NCBI GenBank assembly: GCA_003161615.1 | Contig: PMOB01000014.1 | Span: 1 to 64,000, forward strand | Source: Actinomycetota bacterium | Lineage (GTDB): Bacteria > Actinomycetota > Thermoleophilia > Gaiellales > Gaiellaceae | Length of the DNA stretch: 64,000 bases | Direction: 5' to 3' | In this document: positions 22,721-31,022 of the stretch, in pieces | Numbering within the stretch: the first letter of the stretch is position 1 | How the letters are laid out: every line of letters starts with the position of its first letter | Notes under the pieces: model-generated | Database searches by the model: none | The model's input: the letters and a program-made list of their open reading frames with translations, nothing else | Told to the model about the DNA's origin: nothing | Made by a program: the position numbers and the translations under genes

Positions 22721-24097
22721 ATGAACTATGCGCTTGACTACGCACATCGCATGAGCGCCAGAGATTCCACCACTCACGAGCGGCGGCGCGCCCCCGAGGC
22801 GATGCGCCTCGGCGATCGGCTGCGCCAGCTCCGTTCCGCCGCCGGGATGACGCAAAGCGACCTCGCCGGCGACCGCTTCTCGAAGGAGTACGTCTCGCAG
22901 ATCGAGCGCGGCAAGACGCGCCCCACGCGCGAGACGATCGAGTGGCTCGCTGCGCAGCTTGGCGTCGATGCGGGATTCCTCACGAGCGGTGTCGCGTCCG
23001 ACGAGCGCGGCCGGATCGAGGGAGCGCTCGCGCGCGCCGAGGCGCTGTACGAGGCGAGCGAGGACGGCGAGGCGGCGGAGGCATTCGAGCAACTCGTCTC
23101 CGCGGCTCGCGCGACCGGCATCGCCGAACTGCAGGTGCGCGCCCTCGTCGGTGCGGGCCTGGCGAAGATGCGCGTGAGCGACCATCGCGCTGCACTCGCA
23201 CTCCTGAACGAGGCGCGGGCGATCACGGAGGCGGCGTCGTTCTCCGACGTGGAGCGGGCCGACGTTCTGCTGCGGCTCGGCGCTTGCCGCTACCAGCTGA
23301 ACAGCGTCCAGTCGGCGCTCGGCCTGTTCAACGAGGCGTTCTCGCTCGCCGACCGGTCGGGCCTGCCCTGCGACGCCCTCAAGGCGGACATTCTTTCCTG
23401 GCGCTCGCGCTGCTGGCGCCGCCAGCGCGACTACGAAGCGGCTCGCGACGACGTCCAGGCCGCTCTCGAGCTTGCCCGCGGCGTCGACAACCTGAGGACG
23501 ATCGGGGCCGCCTACTTCCAGGCTTCCCTCGTCGCCGACCGCGAGGGCCACTGGGTTCTCGCGCGCACGTACGCGGAGCGCGCGCGCGAGGCGTACGCAC
23601 AGCTCGCCGACCGCGCGCATGTCGGGGAGCTCACGAACAACCTCGGCGGTCTCAACTTCCTGCTCGGGAACACCGACGACGCGATCGCGCTTCTGAAGGA
23701 CGCGTTCGCCATCGCTCTCGAGACCGGCCGGGACGCCGACGCCGGCCGCGCCGTTTCTTCGCTCGCCCAGATCCATCTCCGCACCGGCGATCTCGAGCAG
23801 GCCGAGGAGCAGGCCCGCCACGCGCTCCAGCTGCTCGACGGTCGCGTCGACTACGTCGACGAGATCGGCAACGCTCAGCTCGTCCTCGGGCGCTCTCTGC
23901 TCGAGCAGGGCAGGCTCGACGACGCAGAGGCGGTCTTCGCGGCCGCCGAGACGAGCTTCGCCGAGCTCGGCTCAGGGAGTCACCGCGCGGCTACGTGGGT
24001 CGCGCGTGGCGACCTCGCCACTCGGCGCGGCGACCACCAGAAGGCGGCAGAGCTGTACCGCACCGCCGCCGAGGCGCTTCAGGATGTCCGGTTCTAG
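22721..24097 (+). CDS. XRE-type HTH regulator with C-terminal TPR array (RRNPP-like architecture)
   Basis: 458 residues from the first ATG (later in-frame ATGs at 22751 and 22802 are possible; none has a good Shine-Dalgarno). HTH_3 domain at about 28-88: RLGDRLRQLRSAAGMTQSDLA, SKEYVSQIERGKTRPTRETIEWLA. The rest is TPR repeats (ALLNEARAI, QSALGLFNEAFSLAD, DYEAARDDVQAALELA, NTDDAIALLKDAFAIA, DLEQAEEQARHALQLL, RLDDAEAVFAAAE, DHQKAAELYRTAAEAL). HTH plus TPR is the layout of peptide-sensing RRNPP regulators (PlcR, Rgg, NprR). A tiny exported-peptide gene starts 20 bases downstream. Confidence 0.85.
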   Translation: MNYALDYAHRMSARDSTTHERRRAPEAMRLGDRLRQLRSAAGMTQSDLAGDRFSKEYVSQIERGKTRPTRETIEWLAAQLGVDAGFLTSGVASDERGRIEGALARAEALYEASEDGEAAEAFEQLVSAARATGIAELQVRALVGAGLAKMRVSDHRAALALLNEARAITEAASFSDVERADVLLRLGACRYQLNSVQSALGLFNEAFSLADRSGLPCDALKADILSWRSRCWRRQRDYEAARDDVQAALELARGVDNLRTIGAAYFQASLVADREGHWVLARTYAERAREAYAQLADRAHVGELTNNLGGLNFLLGNTDDAIALLKDAFAIALETGRDADAGRAVSSLAQIHLRTGDLEQAEEQARHALQLLDGRVDYVDEIGNAQLVLGRSLLEQGRLDDAEAVFAAAETSFAELGSGSHRAATWVARGDLATRRGDHQKAAELYRTAAEALQDVRF

Positions 24098-24104
24098 GAA
24101 TGAG

Positions 24105-24113
24105 AGGAGGTGA
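24105..24113 (+). promoter_or_regulatory. Perfect Shine-Dalgarno AGGAGGTGA
   Basis: AGGAGGTGA, fully complementary to the conserved 3' end of 16S rRNA, with a 4-base spacer before the GTG of the peptide gene. It is the most complete ribosome binding site noticed in the window and decides the start of a gene otherwise too short to call. Confidence 0.85.
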
Positions 24114-24117
24114 CAAC

Positions 24118-24237
24118 GTGACGAAGCTGCGGTTGATCCTCGTTTTGGTCGTCGCCTCGCTGTCCGCTTACTGGCTGGCTATAGCAGCCATGGTGACCGT
24201 GGGAGGCTTTGGAATGAGCGACGGAGGCGGCTTCTAG
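24118..24237 (+). CDS. 39-residue exported peptide, candidate signal for the upstream regulator
   Basis: 39 codons from GTG: VTKLRLILVLVVASLSAYWL, then AIAAMVTVGGFGMSDGGGF. A charged start (Lys3, Arg5) and an 18-residue hydrophobic core make a signal peptide; what remains is a short Gly/Phe-rich tail. The gene has a perfect Shine-Dalgarno and follows the HTH-TPR regulator by 20 bases. Peptide genes immediately 3' of their receptor (papR after plcR, nprX after nprR) are the rule in RRNPP systems. The tail could be the mature signal. Alternatively it is a small membrane protein. Confidence 0.7.
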   Translation: MTKLRLILVLVVASLSAYWLAIAAMVTVGGFGMSDGGGF

Positions 24238-24251
24238 CCGCTGTCCCTGAC

Positions 24252-24276
24252 GGGCGCGCCCGTGGCGGGCGCGCCG
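24252..24276. terminator. Hairpin between convergent genes
   Basis: GGCGCGCCC (24253-24261) and GGGCGCGCC (24267-24275) around GTGGC. No T-run. It lies between the peptide gene and the convergent SDR gene and could end both transcripts. Confidence 0.55.
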
Positions 24277-24287
24277 GCCGGCAGTAG

Positions 24288-24986
24288 CTACGGAACGTCG
24301 CCGTTCGTCGAGCCCATCCGCTCGACCACGACCTGCGGGATGCGCGCGGCGGGACTGAGGCGCAGGCACATGCGCACGATCTCCGCGCAGTCCTCCGGAC
24401 GGATCATCTCGTCTTGTCCGAGCCCCGACCACTGCGCCATGGGCGTATCGACGAAACCCGGGCAGATGGCGATCGCCCGCACGCCGTCAGCATCCAGCTC
24501 GGCGTTAAGCGAGCGCGTGAGCGAGATCACGGCGGCCTTCGTCGCGCCGTAGGTCGCGAGGCCGGGCGTGGGGAGCGTCCCGGCGATCGAGGCGAGGTTG
24601 ACGATCCACCCGCGCGACTCGCGGAGAAGCGGGATCGCCGCCTGTGTGACGAGGAAGAGCCCGCGCAGGTTGATGTCCAGCTGGAGATCGAGCTTCTTCA
24701 GGTCGAGGTCCGCGACCATGCCTCCGATCCCGACGCCGGCCGAGTTGACGAGGACGTCGAGGCGGCCGAAGCGCTCGCGGTGCTCGGCCACGGCGCGTGC
24801 GCAATCCTCCGGATCGGCGACGTTCGCCGCAATGGCGGCTGCGCCGAGCTCGGCCGCGGCGGCCTCCACTTTCTCCGCCGTGCGCGAGACGAGCGTCAGG
24901 TCGAAGCCCTCCTCGTGCAGGAGCCGCGCGATCGCGAGCCCGATGCCCGAGGAGCCGCCGGTAACGAGAGCCGCCCGATCTGCCAT
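24288..24986 (-). CDS. Short-chain dehydrogenase/reductase
   Basis: 232 residues. Classical SDR: TGGSSGIG cofactor loop at about residues 9-16, LVNSAGVG (NAG motif), catalytic Ser in NLASIAG and YGATK with the YxxxK pair, then PGFVDTPM. NADP(H) preference is possible given an Arg after the second strand (LVSRTAEK). The ATG chosen begins MADRAALVTGG and leaves 22 bases to the divergent selD gene. Substrate cannot be predicted. Confidence 0.88.
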   Translation of the reverse strand: MADRAALVTGGSSGIGLAIARLLHEEGFDLTLVSRTAEKVEAAAAELGAAAIAANVADPEDCARAVAEHRERFGRLDVLVNSAGVGIGGMVADLDLKKLDLQLDINLRGLFLVTQAAIPLLRESRGWIVNLASIAGTLPTPGLATYGATKAAVISLTRSLNAELDADGVRAIAICPGFVDTPMAQWSGLGQDEMIRPEDCAEIVRMCLRLSPAARIPQVVVERMGSTNGDVP

Positions 24987-25008
24987 TGCGCCGCCTACAG
25001 TAAACGCC

Positions 25009-26007
25009 GTGGAGACGGCAGGACTGACGAGCCTCACCGTCGGGGGCGGCTGCGCGGCGAAGTATTCGGCGGCGCGGCTCGAGGAGCTGCTGCGCGGCTT
25101 CGTGCCGGCGGAGGCGGAGGATCTCCTCGTCGGCCTCGATCCGGCGGACGACGCAGCGGTCTACCGGCTGGACGACGAGCGCGCGCTCGTCTTCACGGTC
25201 GACTTCTTCCCGCCGCTCGTCGACGACCCGCGCCTCTTCGGCCGCATCGCCGCGACGAACGCTCTCAACGACGTCTTCGCGATGGGCGGGACGCCGCTCC
25301 TCGCCCTTTCGATCGCGGCGTTTCCCGAGGAGCTGCCGACCGAGACGGTCGCCGCCGTCTTCGCCGGAGCGGACGAGCAGGTGCGCGCCGCGGGGGCGAT
25401 CCTCGCCGGCGGCCACACGATCCGCGACGCCGAGCCGAAGTACGGGCTCGCGGTCGTCGGCACCGTCCACCCCGACGGCATCTGGGTGAAGAGCGGCGCG
25501 CGGCCCGGCGACGCCGTCTTCCTGACGAAGCCGCTCGGCACCGGTCTCGTGCTCGCGAGCAAGGGCGACGCGGAGGAGGCGGCACGCTGGATGACAACCC
25601 TCAACGACCGCGCCGCCGAGGTGCTCCGCTCCTTCTCGCCGCACGCGGTCACGGACGTCACAGGCTTCGGGCTCTTCGGGCACACGCACGAGACGGCCGA
25701 GCGCAGCGGCGTGCGGATCGTCCTCGAGGCCGCGTTGTTCCCGGCTCTGGCGGGCGCGCTCGAGGCTGCACGGGCCGGGACGCGAACGGGCGGCGACCCG
25801 CGCAACCGCGAGTTCGCGCCGGTCGAGGCGGACGGCGTTCCCGAGGAGCTGCTCGCGCTTGGTTACGACGCGCAGACGGCGGGCGGCCTGCTCGTAACGC
25901 TGCCGGCGGACAAGGCGCTCTCGCTCGAGGCGGAGTTCCAGCGGCAAGACCTCTTCCTCGCCCGGATCGGGTCGGTGGAGGAAGGCGAGGGCGTTGTCGT
26001 CCGTTAG
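25009..26007 (+). CDS. selD: Selenide, water dikinase (selenophosphate synthetase)
   Basis: 332 residues from GTG. The N-terminal loop LTVGGGCAAKYSA matches the E. coli GAGCGCK segment, with Cys and Lys at the positions of Cys17 and Lys20; the second Cys is Ala, as often tolerated. ATP-binding elements follow: DDAAVYRLDDE, FTVDFFPPLVDDP, NALNDVFAMGG, LAGGHTIRDAEPKYG, TDVTGFGLFGH and DAQTAGGLLVTLP. It makes selenophosphate from selenide and ATP, the donor for selenocysteyl-tRNA (and selenouridine). Agrees with the two UGA-interrupted redox genes at 5411-7486. selA, selB and selC are not in the window. Confidence 0.92.
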   Translation: METAGLTSLTVGGGCAAKYSAARLEELLRGFVPAEAEDLLVGLDPADDAAVYRLDDERALVFTVDFFPPLVDDPRLFGRIAATNALNDVFAMGGTPLLALSIAAFPEELPTETVAAVFAGADEQVRAAGAILAGGHTIRDAEPKYGLAVVGTVHPDGIWVKSGARPGDAVFLTKPLGTGLVLASKGDAEEAARWMTTLNDRAAEVLRSFSPHAVTDVTGFGLFGHTHETAERSGVRIVLEAALFPALAGALEAARAGTRTGGDPRNREFAPVEADGVPEELLALGYDAQTAGGLLVTLPADKALSLEAEFQRQDLFLARIGSVEEGEGVVVR

Positions 26008-26917
26008 CGTCGCGCACCGCCGGCTGGCGCTCGAGCTCTCGCCCGTCGCCTTCCGGCGAGTCGCGCTCGCAGCGGTCGCCGCGCTCGTCCTCATCGTCGC
26101 CACCGGCGCGACCGTCCGTCTGACGGGCTCCGGCCTCGGCTGCCCGCACTGGCCGACCTGCACCACCGCACACGCGCTGCCGCGCGGCTACCACTCCTAC
26201 ATCGAGTTCGGCAACCGCGTCGTCTCCGCGATCACGATCCTCACGACTCTCGCCCTCGCGGTCGCCGCTTGGAGGACGCCGGCGCTCGGCCGCCGCGGGC
26301 GCTGGCTCGCCACCGGCGTCTTCGTCGGGACGCTCGCGCAGGCGCCGCTCGGCGCGATCACCATCTACTACGACCTCAATCCGTACCTCGTCATCTCGCA
26401 CCTGCTCCTCTCGTTCACAGTGCTCTCGCTCGGCGTCCTGACGCTGCTCGAGGCGTCCCGCCTCGTGCGCGGAAGCGGCACGCCGCTGCCGGAGCTCGTC
26501 CGGCTCGGCGGTCTCGTCCTCTTCGTCGTCGTTGTCGTCCTTGCGATCAGCGGCACGGTCGCGACGGCTGCGGGACGCTTCCCCGGCAGCTCCGGCACCC
26601 AGGTCGTGCCGCGGCTCGGCTCGTTCTATCCCGCGGTCTACTGGCACGTCCGGGCGGTGGCCACCTTCGGGATCGTCTTCCTCGCGCTCGCTGTCTGGGC
26701 GTGGACCCGGCGCCGCGCCTACCCGTGGCTGCTGCGCGGCTGCGGCGGGCTGCTCGCGATCCTGGCCGCGCAGATGACGATCGGCGAGGTGCAATACCGC
26801 ACCTACGGCGACGTGCCGTGGTGGCTCGTCCTCCTCCACGTCGCGACTGCGGCGATGCTCGTCGGCTGGACGATCGGCCTCGTGGCGCGGTTCTGGCGTC
26901 CTGTGGACGGGAACTAG
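25994..26917 (+). CDS. ctaA: Heme A synthase (COX15/CtaA)
   Basis: 307 residues, eight hydrophobic segments. The family fingerprints are VATGATVRLTGSGLGCPHWPTC with the Cys-containing extracytoplasmic loop, YIEFGNRVVSAI with a heme-ligand His usually nearby, LAQAPLGAITIYYDLNPYLVISHLLLS, VYWHVRAVATF and VLLHVATAAML. Oxidises the methyl group of heme O to give heme A for cytochrome oxidase. The TTG start overlaps the end of selD. This implies aerobic respiration with an aa3-type oxidase. Confidence 0.9.
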   Translation: MSSVSVAHRRLALELSPVAFRRVALAAVAALVLIVATGATVRLTGSGLGCPHWPTCTTAHALPRGYHSYIEFGNRVVSAITILTTLALAVAAWRTPALGRRGRWLATGVFVGTLAQAPLGAITIYYDLNPYLVISHLLLSFTVLSLGVLTLLEASRLVRGSGTPLPELVRLGGLVLFVVVVVLAISGTVATAAGRFPGSSGTQVVPRLGSFYPAVYWHVRAVATFGIVFLALAVWAWTRRRAYPWLLRGCGGLLAILAAQMTIGEVQYRTYGDVPWWLVLLHVATAAMLVGWTIGLVARFWRPVDGN

Positions 26918-26926
26918 ACTGGCCCA

Positions 26927-27826
26927 ATGTCGGAGCTGATCATCTCCTCGCGGCCCGACCTGCGGCGGCCGGTTCTCCTCGCCGGGTTCCGTGGCTGGAA
27001 CGACGGCGGCCAGGGCGCGACGCTCGGCGCCGGCTATCTCGCGCGGCAGTGGGAGGCCGAGGAGTTCGCCACGATCGACCCGGAGAACTTCTACGACTTC
27101 CAGGCCGTGCGCCCCCAGGTCTCGCTCGAGGACGGGTTGACACGGAAGCTCGAGTGGCCGAGCAACACGTTCCTCCACGCGCCGATTCCCGGGCTCGACC
27201 GCGACGTCGTGATCCTCCTCGGCGTCGAGCCGAACCTCCGCTGGAAGACGTACTCGAAGCTCGTCGTCGAGCTGACCCAGGAGCTTGGGGTCGAACTCGT
27301 CGCGACGTTCGGGTCGCTGCTTGCGGACGTGCCGCACACGCGGCCGGCGCCGGTCAGCGCGGCTGCGAGCGACGCGTCTTTGGTCGAGGAGCTCGGCGTC
27401 GAGCCGTCCCGCTACGAAGGCCCGACCGGGATCCTCGGCGTCCTCCTCGACGACTACCGCCGCGCCGGCGTCCCAGCGGTCAGCCTCTGGGCGGCGGTTC
27501 CGCATTACGTCTCTCTCGCGCCGAGCCCGCGCGCAGCGCTGGCGCTCTGCCAGCGCTTCGGTGAGCTGCTCGAAGTCGACATCGACCTCGACGAGCTCGA
27601 ACAGGCCTCGGAGGAGTACAGCGAGCAGGTGACCGAGGCAGTCTCGTCGGATACGGAGACCGCTTCGTACGTCGAGGAGCTCGAGCGCCGCGTCGACCTC
27701 ATGGAGGCGGCGGAGGAAGAGGAGGATCTCCCCTCGGGCGAGAGCCTCGCGGCCGAGTTGACGCGCTTCCTACGCGAACGCGAGCAGAACGGCGAGGACG
27801 AGAGCGCCGACGGGCCGGCGAGCTAG
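26927..27826 (+). CDS. PAC2-family protein
   Basis: 299 residues. The PAC2 fold is shown by PVLLAGFRGWNDGGQGAT, FYDFQAVRP, DVVILLGVEPNLRWKTY, VATFGSLLADVPHTRPAPV and YEGPTGILGVLLD. Actinobacterial members are associated with the proteasome-bearing lineages, where the archaeal-type PAC2 proteins are assembly chaperones; the bacterial role is unknown. An acidic, Glu-rich C-terminal tail (VEELERRVDLMEAAEEEED) follows. Stops convergently 4 bases inside the helicase gene. Confidence 0.87.
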   Translation: MSELIISSRPDLRRPVLLAGFRGWNDGGQGATLGAGYLARQWEAEEFATIDPENFYDFQAVRPQVSLEDGLTRKLEWPSNTFLHAPIPGLDRDVVILLGVEPNLRWKTYSKLVVELTQELGVELVATFGSLLADVPHTRPAPVSAAASDASLVEELGVEPSRYEGPTGILGVLLDDYRRAGVPAVSLWAAVPHYVSLAPSPRAALALCQRFGELLEVDIDLDELEQASEEYSEQVTEAVSSDTETASYVEELERRVDLMEAAEEEEDLPSGESLAAELTRFLREREQNGEDESADGPAS

Positions 27827-30288
27827 TTGGCCGGCTGCTCGGGGGTCTGCGCTTCGGGCGAATGCGCGGCCTTCGCCTCGCCAGCCTGAGCCGCCGCCGT
27901 CGCCGGCGTGCCCTTCTTCCTCCGCCGCCTGCGCCGCCGGCTGCGGCTCGAGCCCTGCTTCGGCGCCGGGAGGTTCTCGGCCAGCCCGAGTGCGACTTCC
28001 TGGATCGTGCCGAGCTTCTCGCGCGCGTCGTCGAGAAGCTTCGTCGCACGCGGCGTGTAGCCCTCCGCGGAGGCGAGGAGCGCGGCGCCGACCGGCAGCG
28101 GCAGCTCGAGCGCAGCCTTGACGAGCTTCGCTGCGTTCTCCTCATGCCGGTGGCCGCGCGAGTTCGCCAGCGCGCCGAGGAGCCGCTTCGCCTCCGGATA
28201 CTCCGCCGAGGCGCGCCGGTCCTGCACCTTGCGGCTCGCGCGCGCGAGCCGCCACGTCCAGCGCTCGAGGATCTGCTCCGGCGCGTCGGGCTTGTCCTCG
28301 GAGATCGCGCGGAGGAGGATCCGGACTCCCGCCTGGCGCTCCTTCTCCCAGGTCGGTGCCTGCGTCACGAGCGTGACGAGATCGTCGAAGTCGGCGCGCT
28401 CGACGCGCATCGAGACACGGTCTTGCAGCGCCATCATCCGCAGCCGCCGGTTCGGGTTCTCGGCGGCGGCTGTGGCGAGGAACTGCTCGAGCGCCGCCTT
28501 GCTCGCGCTGCGGTCGGTGAGCTTCTGGACGAAGTTGGAGCGCTCCTCGAAGCGGATCTGGCGGCCGGCGATCGTCGCCCAGTAGCGCTGCTCGTCCTCG
28601 TCGAGGTACTTCGGGTCGATCCGCTGCCACTCCCGCTGGATGACGCCGATGCGGCGGCGGACGTCCGGTGTGACCGGAACGAGCCACGGCGCCGGGGTCA
28701 GCTTGCGGCGGGCGCGGCGCTGCGAGCGGCGGCGCGGCGCCGGCGTGACGCGCGCCCCCTCGCGGTAGAAGTCGGCGTCGAGGAGCGAGTGAAGGGAGAC
28801 GACGCGCTCGTTGTGCGTCGCACCCTTCGGGACGAAGTCGACGACGATGCCCGCTTCCTTGCGGGGATGAAGACGCATGATCCGGCCGATCCGCTGCTGG
28901 TAGACGCGCTTCGAGGCGGTCGGCGCGAGATGCATGCAGATGGTCGCGCGCGGCGAGTTCCAGCCTTCGGCGAGCAGCTGCGCGTTGATCAGGACGTTGA
29001 TCTCGCCGCGCTCGTAGGCGGCGAGCGTCTCGGCGAGGCGCACCGGCGGCGTCCTTCCCGACACGGCCTCCGCCTTCAGTCCGGCGGCCCGGAACTCCTG
29101 CGCGAGGTTGTAGGCGTGGTCGACTCCGGCTGCGTAGACGATGCCCGGCGTGTTGTCGAAGCGGTCGCGGTACATCCCGGCGGCGGCCTGGTTGAGCGCC
29201 TGGTGGTCGAGTGTCTTGGCGAGGATCTCCTGGTCGAAGTCGCCGCCGACGATCGGCACGGAGTTGATCGCGGCCACCGGCGGGACACGCAGGTCGCGGA
29301 GCGGCGCGATGAGGCCGCGGCGGGCTGCGTCCTGCAGCGGCAGGTCGTCGACGGAGGCGGGGAAGACGTCTGAGACCTGCTTCGCGATCAGCTGCTCGGT
29401 CGCGGTCATGCCGATGTAGAGGGGCTCCGGGAAGGAGCGGATCGCAGCCGAAGTCTTCTCCCCGAGCGCCGTGTGCGCCTCGTCGCAGATCACGAGCTGG
29501 TACGCGTCGCGGTCGATCGAGTCGACGTGGCGCGCGAACCACGCGTACGTCTGGATGGTTAGCGGCGCCTTCTTCGGGAGCTTGCCGCCGCTCGTGATCA
29601 CGTCGACGAAGCGGTCGCCGTAGCCCTCCGTCGTCAGGTCGCCGGTGAACTGGGAGACGAGGAGCCGGCGGTGGGTGAGGATCAGAACGCCGAGGGTGCG
29701 AGCCGCGTCGACGAAGCCGGCGGCGGCGATCGTCTTGCCGGACGCGGTCGGGTGGCGGAAGCGGTAGCGGCGGACGGCGCCGGGATCGTCCTGGGGCTGC
29801 GTCTCCGGCTCTTCCGGCAGCTCGGCTTCCTCGATCGCGACGACGAGGGTCGAGTCCTCGTCCTCGTCGTCGACCTCCTCCTCGGCGATCTCCGCGTGAC
29901 CGTTCCCGTTGGCCGCCACTTCGTCGTAGCGCTGGCTTGCGGCGATCAACTCGGTGAGCATCCCGGCGAGCGCGTCGACCTGGTGGCGGCGAAGCGCGGT
30001 GCCCGAAGCAGTGCGGGGCTCCGGCTCTGCGAGGACGCGCTCGAGCCCGAGCATGAGCCCGTACCGCACCTTCCACTTCGAGGACGGCGCTTTGAGCTTG
30101 GCGTCCATCTCCGCGATCGCGTCGTCGAGCGCACGGCGCCGAGCGGTTCCCTCGGCGAGCACTTGCGCGGGATCCTCGCCCTCGCGAAGGAATGGCTCGC
30201 CCGCCCACGGCTCTGCGCGGAACGCTGCGACGGCGACGGGGTCCGTCGCCGACTCGGTGCTGGTCGGTTGCTGAATAGCTTCCTGCAT
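27823..30288 (-). CDS. Superfamily 2 DEAH helicase with acidic insertion and basic tail
   Basis: 821 residues. Motif I is HPTASGKTIAAAGF, motif II CDEAHTA, motif III MTAT, motif V VLINAQLLAEGWNSP and motif VI QRIGRIMRLHP, as in SF2 helicases of the type III/XPB-like restriction class. A 40-residue acidic stretch (EEEVDDEDEDS) separates the Q region (LRRHQVDALAGML) from motif I, and the C-terminus is Arg/Lys rich (RSRRRRRRRKKG). Beyond motif VI, a long helical region (about 500-790) is unlike common helicases. It may remodel nucleic acid under stress. No nuclease or methylase adjacent. Leader carries a strong hairpin. Confidence 0.82.
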   Translation of the reverse strand: MQEAIQQPTSTESATDPVAVAAFRAEPWAGEPFLREGEDPAQVLAEGTARRRALDDAIAEMDAKLKAPSSKWKVRYGLMLGLERVLAEPEPRTASGTALRRHQVDALAGMLTELIAASQRYDEVAANGNGHAEIAEEEVDDEDEDSTLVVAIEEAELPEEPETQPQDDPGAVRRYRFRHPTASGKTIAAAGFVDAARTLGVLILTHRRLLVSQFTGDLTTEGYGDRFVDVITSGGKLPKKAPLTIQTYAWFARHVDSIDRDAYQLVICDEAHTALGEKTSAAIRSFPEPLYIGMTATEQLIAKQVSDVFPASVDDLPLQDAARRGLIAPLRDLRVPPVAAINSVPIVGGDFDQEILAKTLDHQALNQAAAGMYRDRFDNTPGIVYAAGVDHAYNLAQEFRAAGLKAEAVSGRTPPVRLAETLAAYERGEINVLINAQLLAEGWNSPRATICMHLAPTASKRVYQQRIGRIMRLHPRKEAGIVVDFVPKGATHNERVVSLHSLLDADFYREGARVTPAPRRRSQRRARRKLTPAPWLVPVTPDVRRRIGVIQREWQRIDPKYLDEDEQRYWATIAGRQIRFEERSNFVQKLTDRSASKAALEQFLATAAAENPNRRLRMMALQDRVSMRVERADFDDLVTLVTQAPTWEKERQAGVRILLRAISEDKPDAPEQILERWTWRLARASRKVQDRRASAEYPEAKRLLGALANSRGHRHEENAAKLVKAALELPLPVGAALLASAEGYTPRATKLLDDAREKLGTIQEVALGLAENLPAPKQGSSRSRRRRRRRKKGTPATAAAQAGEAKAAHSPEAQTPEQPAN

Positions 30289-30292
30289 ATGC

Positions 30293-30312
30293 GCAGCACG
30301 TCTCCGTGCTGC
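30293..30312 (-). promoter_or_regulatory. Hairpin over the ribosome binding site of the helicase gene
   Basis: On the minus strand GCAGCACG-GAGA-CGTGCTGC, 8-bp perfect stem with a GNRA tetraloop, ending 5 bases before the ATG. The only Shine-Dalgarno-like GGAG lies at its apex, so translation could be gated by this structure. Confidence 0.55.
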
Positions 30313-30368
30313 AGTCCTTCAAGAGGTACGCGCTCGGCTGATTCCCCTAGAGCGAGCGGCGCGGAGTA

Positions 30369-30396
30369 AGGATACCCCGCATAACGGGGTCGTCAA
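30369..30396 (-). promoter_or_regulatory. Promoter of the helicase gene with a palindromic spacer
   Basis: Minus-strand TTGACG (30391-30396), 16-base spacer, TATCCT (30369-30374). The spacer holds the inverted repeat ACCCCG-TTATG-CGGGGT (30374-30390), which overlaps the -10 by one base. A repressor bound there would block polymerase. Confidence 0.6.
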
Positions 30397-30402
30397 CCGG
30401 CT

Positions 30403-30996
30403 TTATTGGCCTAGGCCGCCAAAGATGGCAAACGGATGCGGTTCGGCGCCCATCGCCTCGAGCACCACCTCGCCGCCCGCCTCGACCTCGCCGTGCAGGC
30501 GCGTGGCCAGCGCGTCGGCGTCCTCCTTGCTTGCCGCGCCGACGATCAGGTACTCGGAGTGGCGCAAAGGCTTGTAGCCGTCCAGTTCGAGGCGCACCGC
30601 GAGGTCGCCCGCCTCCTGACGGGAGCCGCACTGAACACGCACTTCCCACGGCGCGTAACCGCGCTCGAGCTCCTGTTGTTCCCAACTCTCGTGGGCCGGC
30701 TCGTTGTCCCAGCGTTCCTCGGAGTCGAGCCAGTGCTCAACGCGGCTCGTCTTTGCCTCGATGCCGTGCTCGCGCAGCTCGGCTTCGACGACGGCGTGTG
30801 CCTTCTCGGCCTCGTCGTGCGTGCCCGCGTAGATGAAGATCGTCTCGCCATCGCGGGAGACGGCAAGACGATGCGACTCGAGGTCCTTCGCGAGCTCGCG
30901 CGCCTCGGAGCCGAGCTCGCCGCCGAGCCGCTCGAGGAGACCCTTGGCCTGCTCCTCCTCGACCTCGATCTGGATCCGCCAGTCGTCGTTCGCCAT
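30403..30996 (-). CDS. Conserved-looking hypothetical protein, two similar alpha/beta halves
   Basis: 197 residues, acidic and soluble. Two segments look alike: SHRLAVSRDGETIFIYAGTHDEAEKA and YKPLRHSEYLIVGAASKEDADALA, each a strand followed by a helix with D.A, suggesting a duplicated ferredoxin-like or SPOR-like module. No catalytic residues are evident. A start codon preceded by no close Shine-Dalgarno. Family not recognised. It is transcribed separately from the helicase, which has its own promoter downstream of this stop. Confidence 0.7.
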   Translation of the reverse strand: MANDDWRIQIEVEEEQAKGLLERLGGELGSEARELAKDLESHRLAVSRDGETIFIYAGTHDEAEKAHAVVEAELREHGIEAKTSRVEHWLDSEERWDNEPAHESWEQQELERGYAPWEVRVQCGSRQEAGDLAVRLELDGYKPLRHSEYLIVGAASKEDADALATRLHGEVEAGGEVVLEAMGAEPHPFAIFGGLGQ

Positions 30997-31022
30997 GTCG
31001 GCGCGAGCGTAACCTCCAGCGT

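Noticed and set aside
24081-24097. A second copy of the GGATGTCCGG half-site at the 3' end of the XRE-TPR gene.
   Set aside because: It is inside coding sequence and lacks the second arm of the palindrome.
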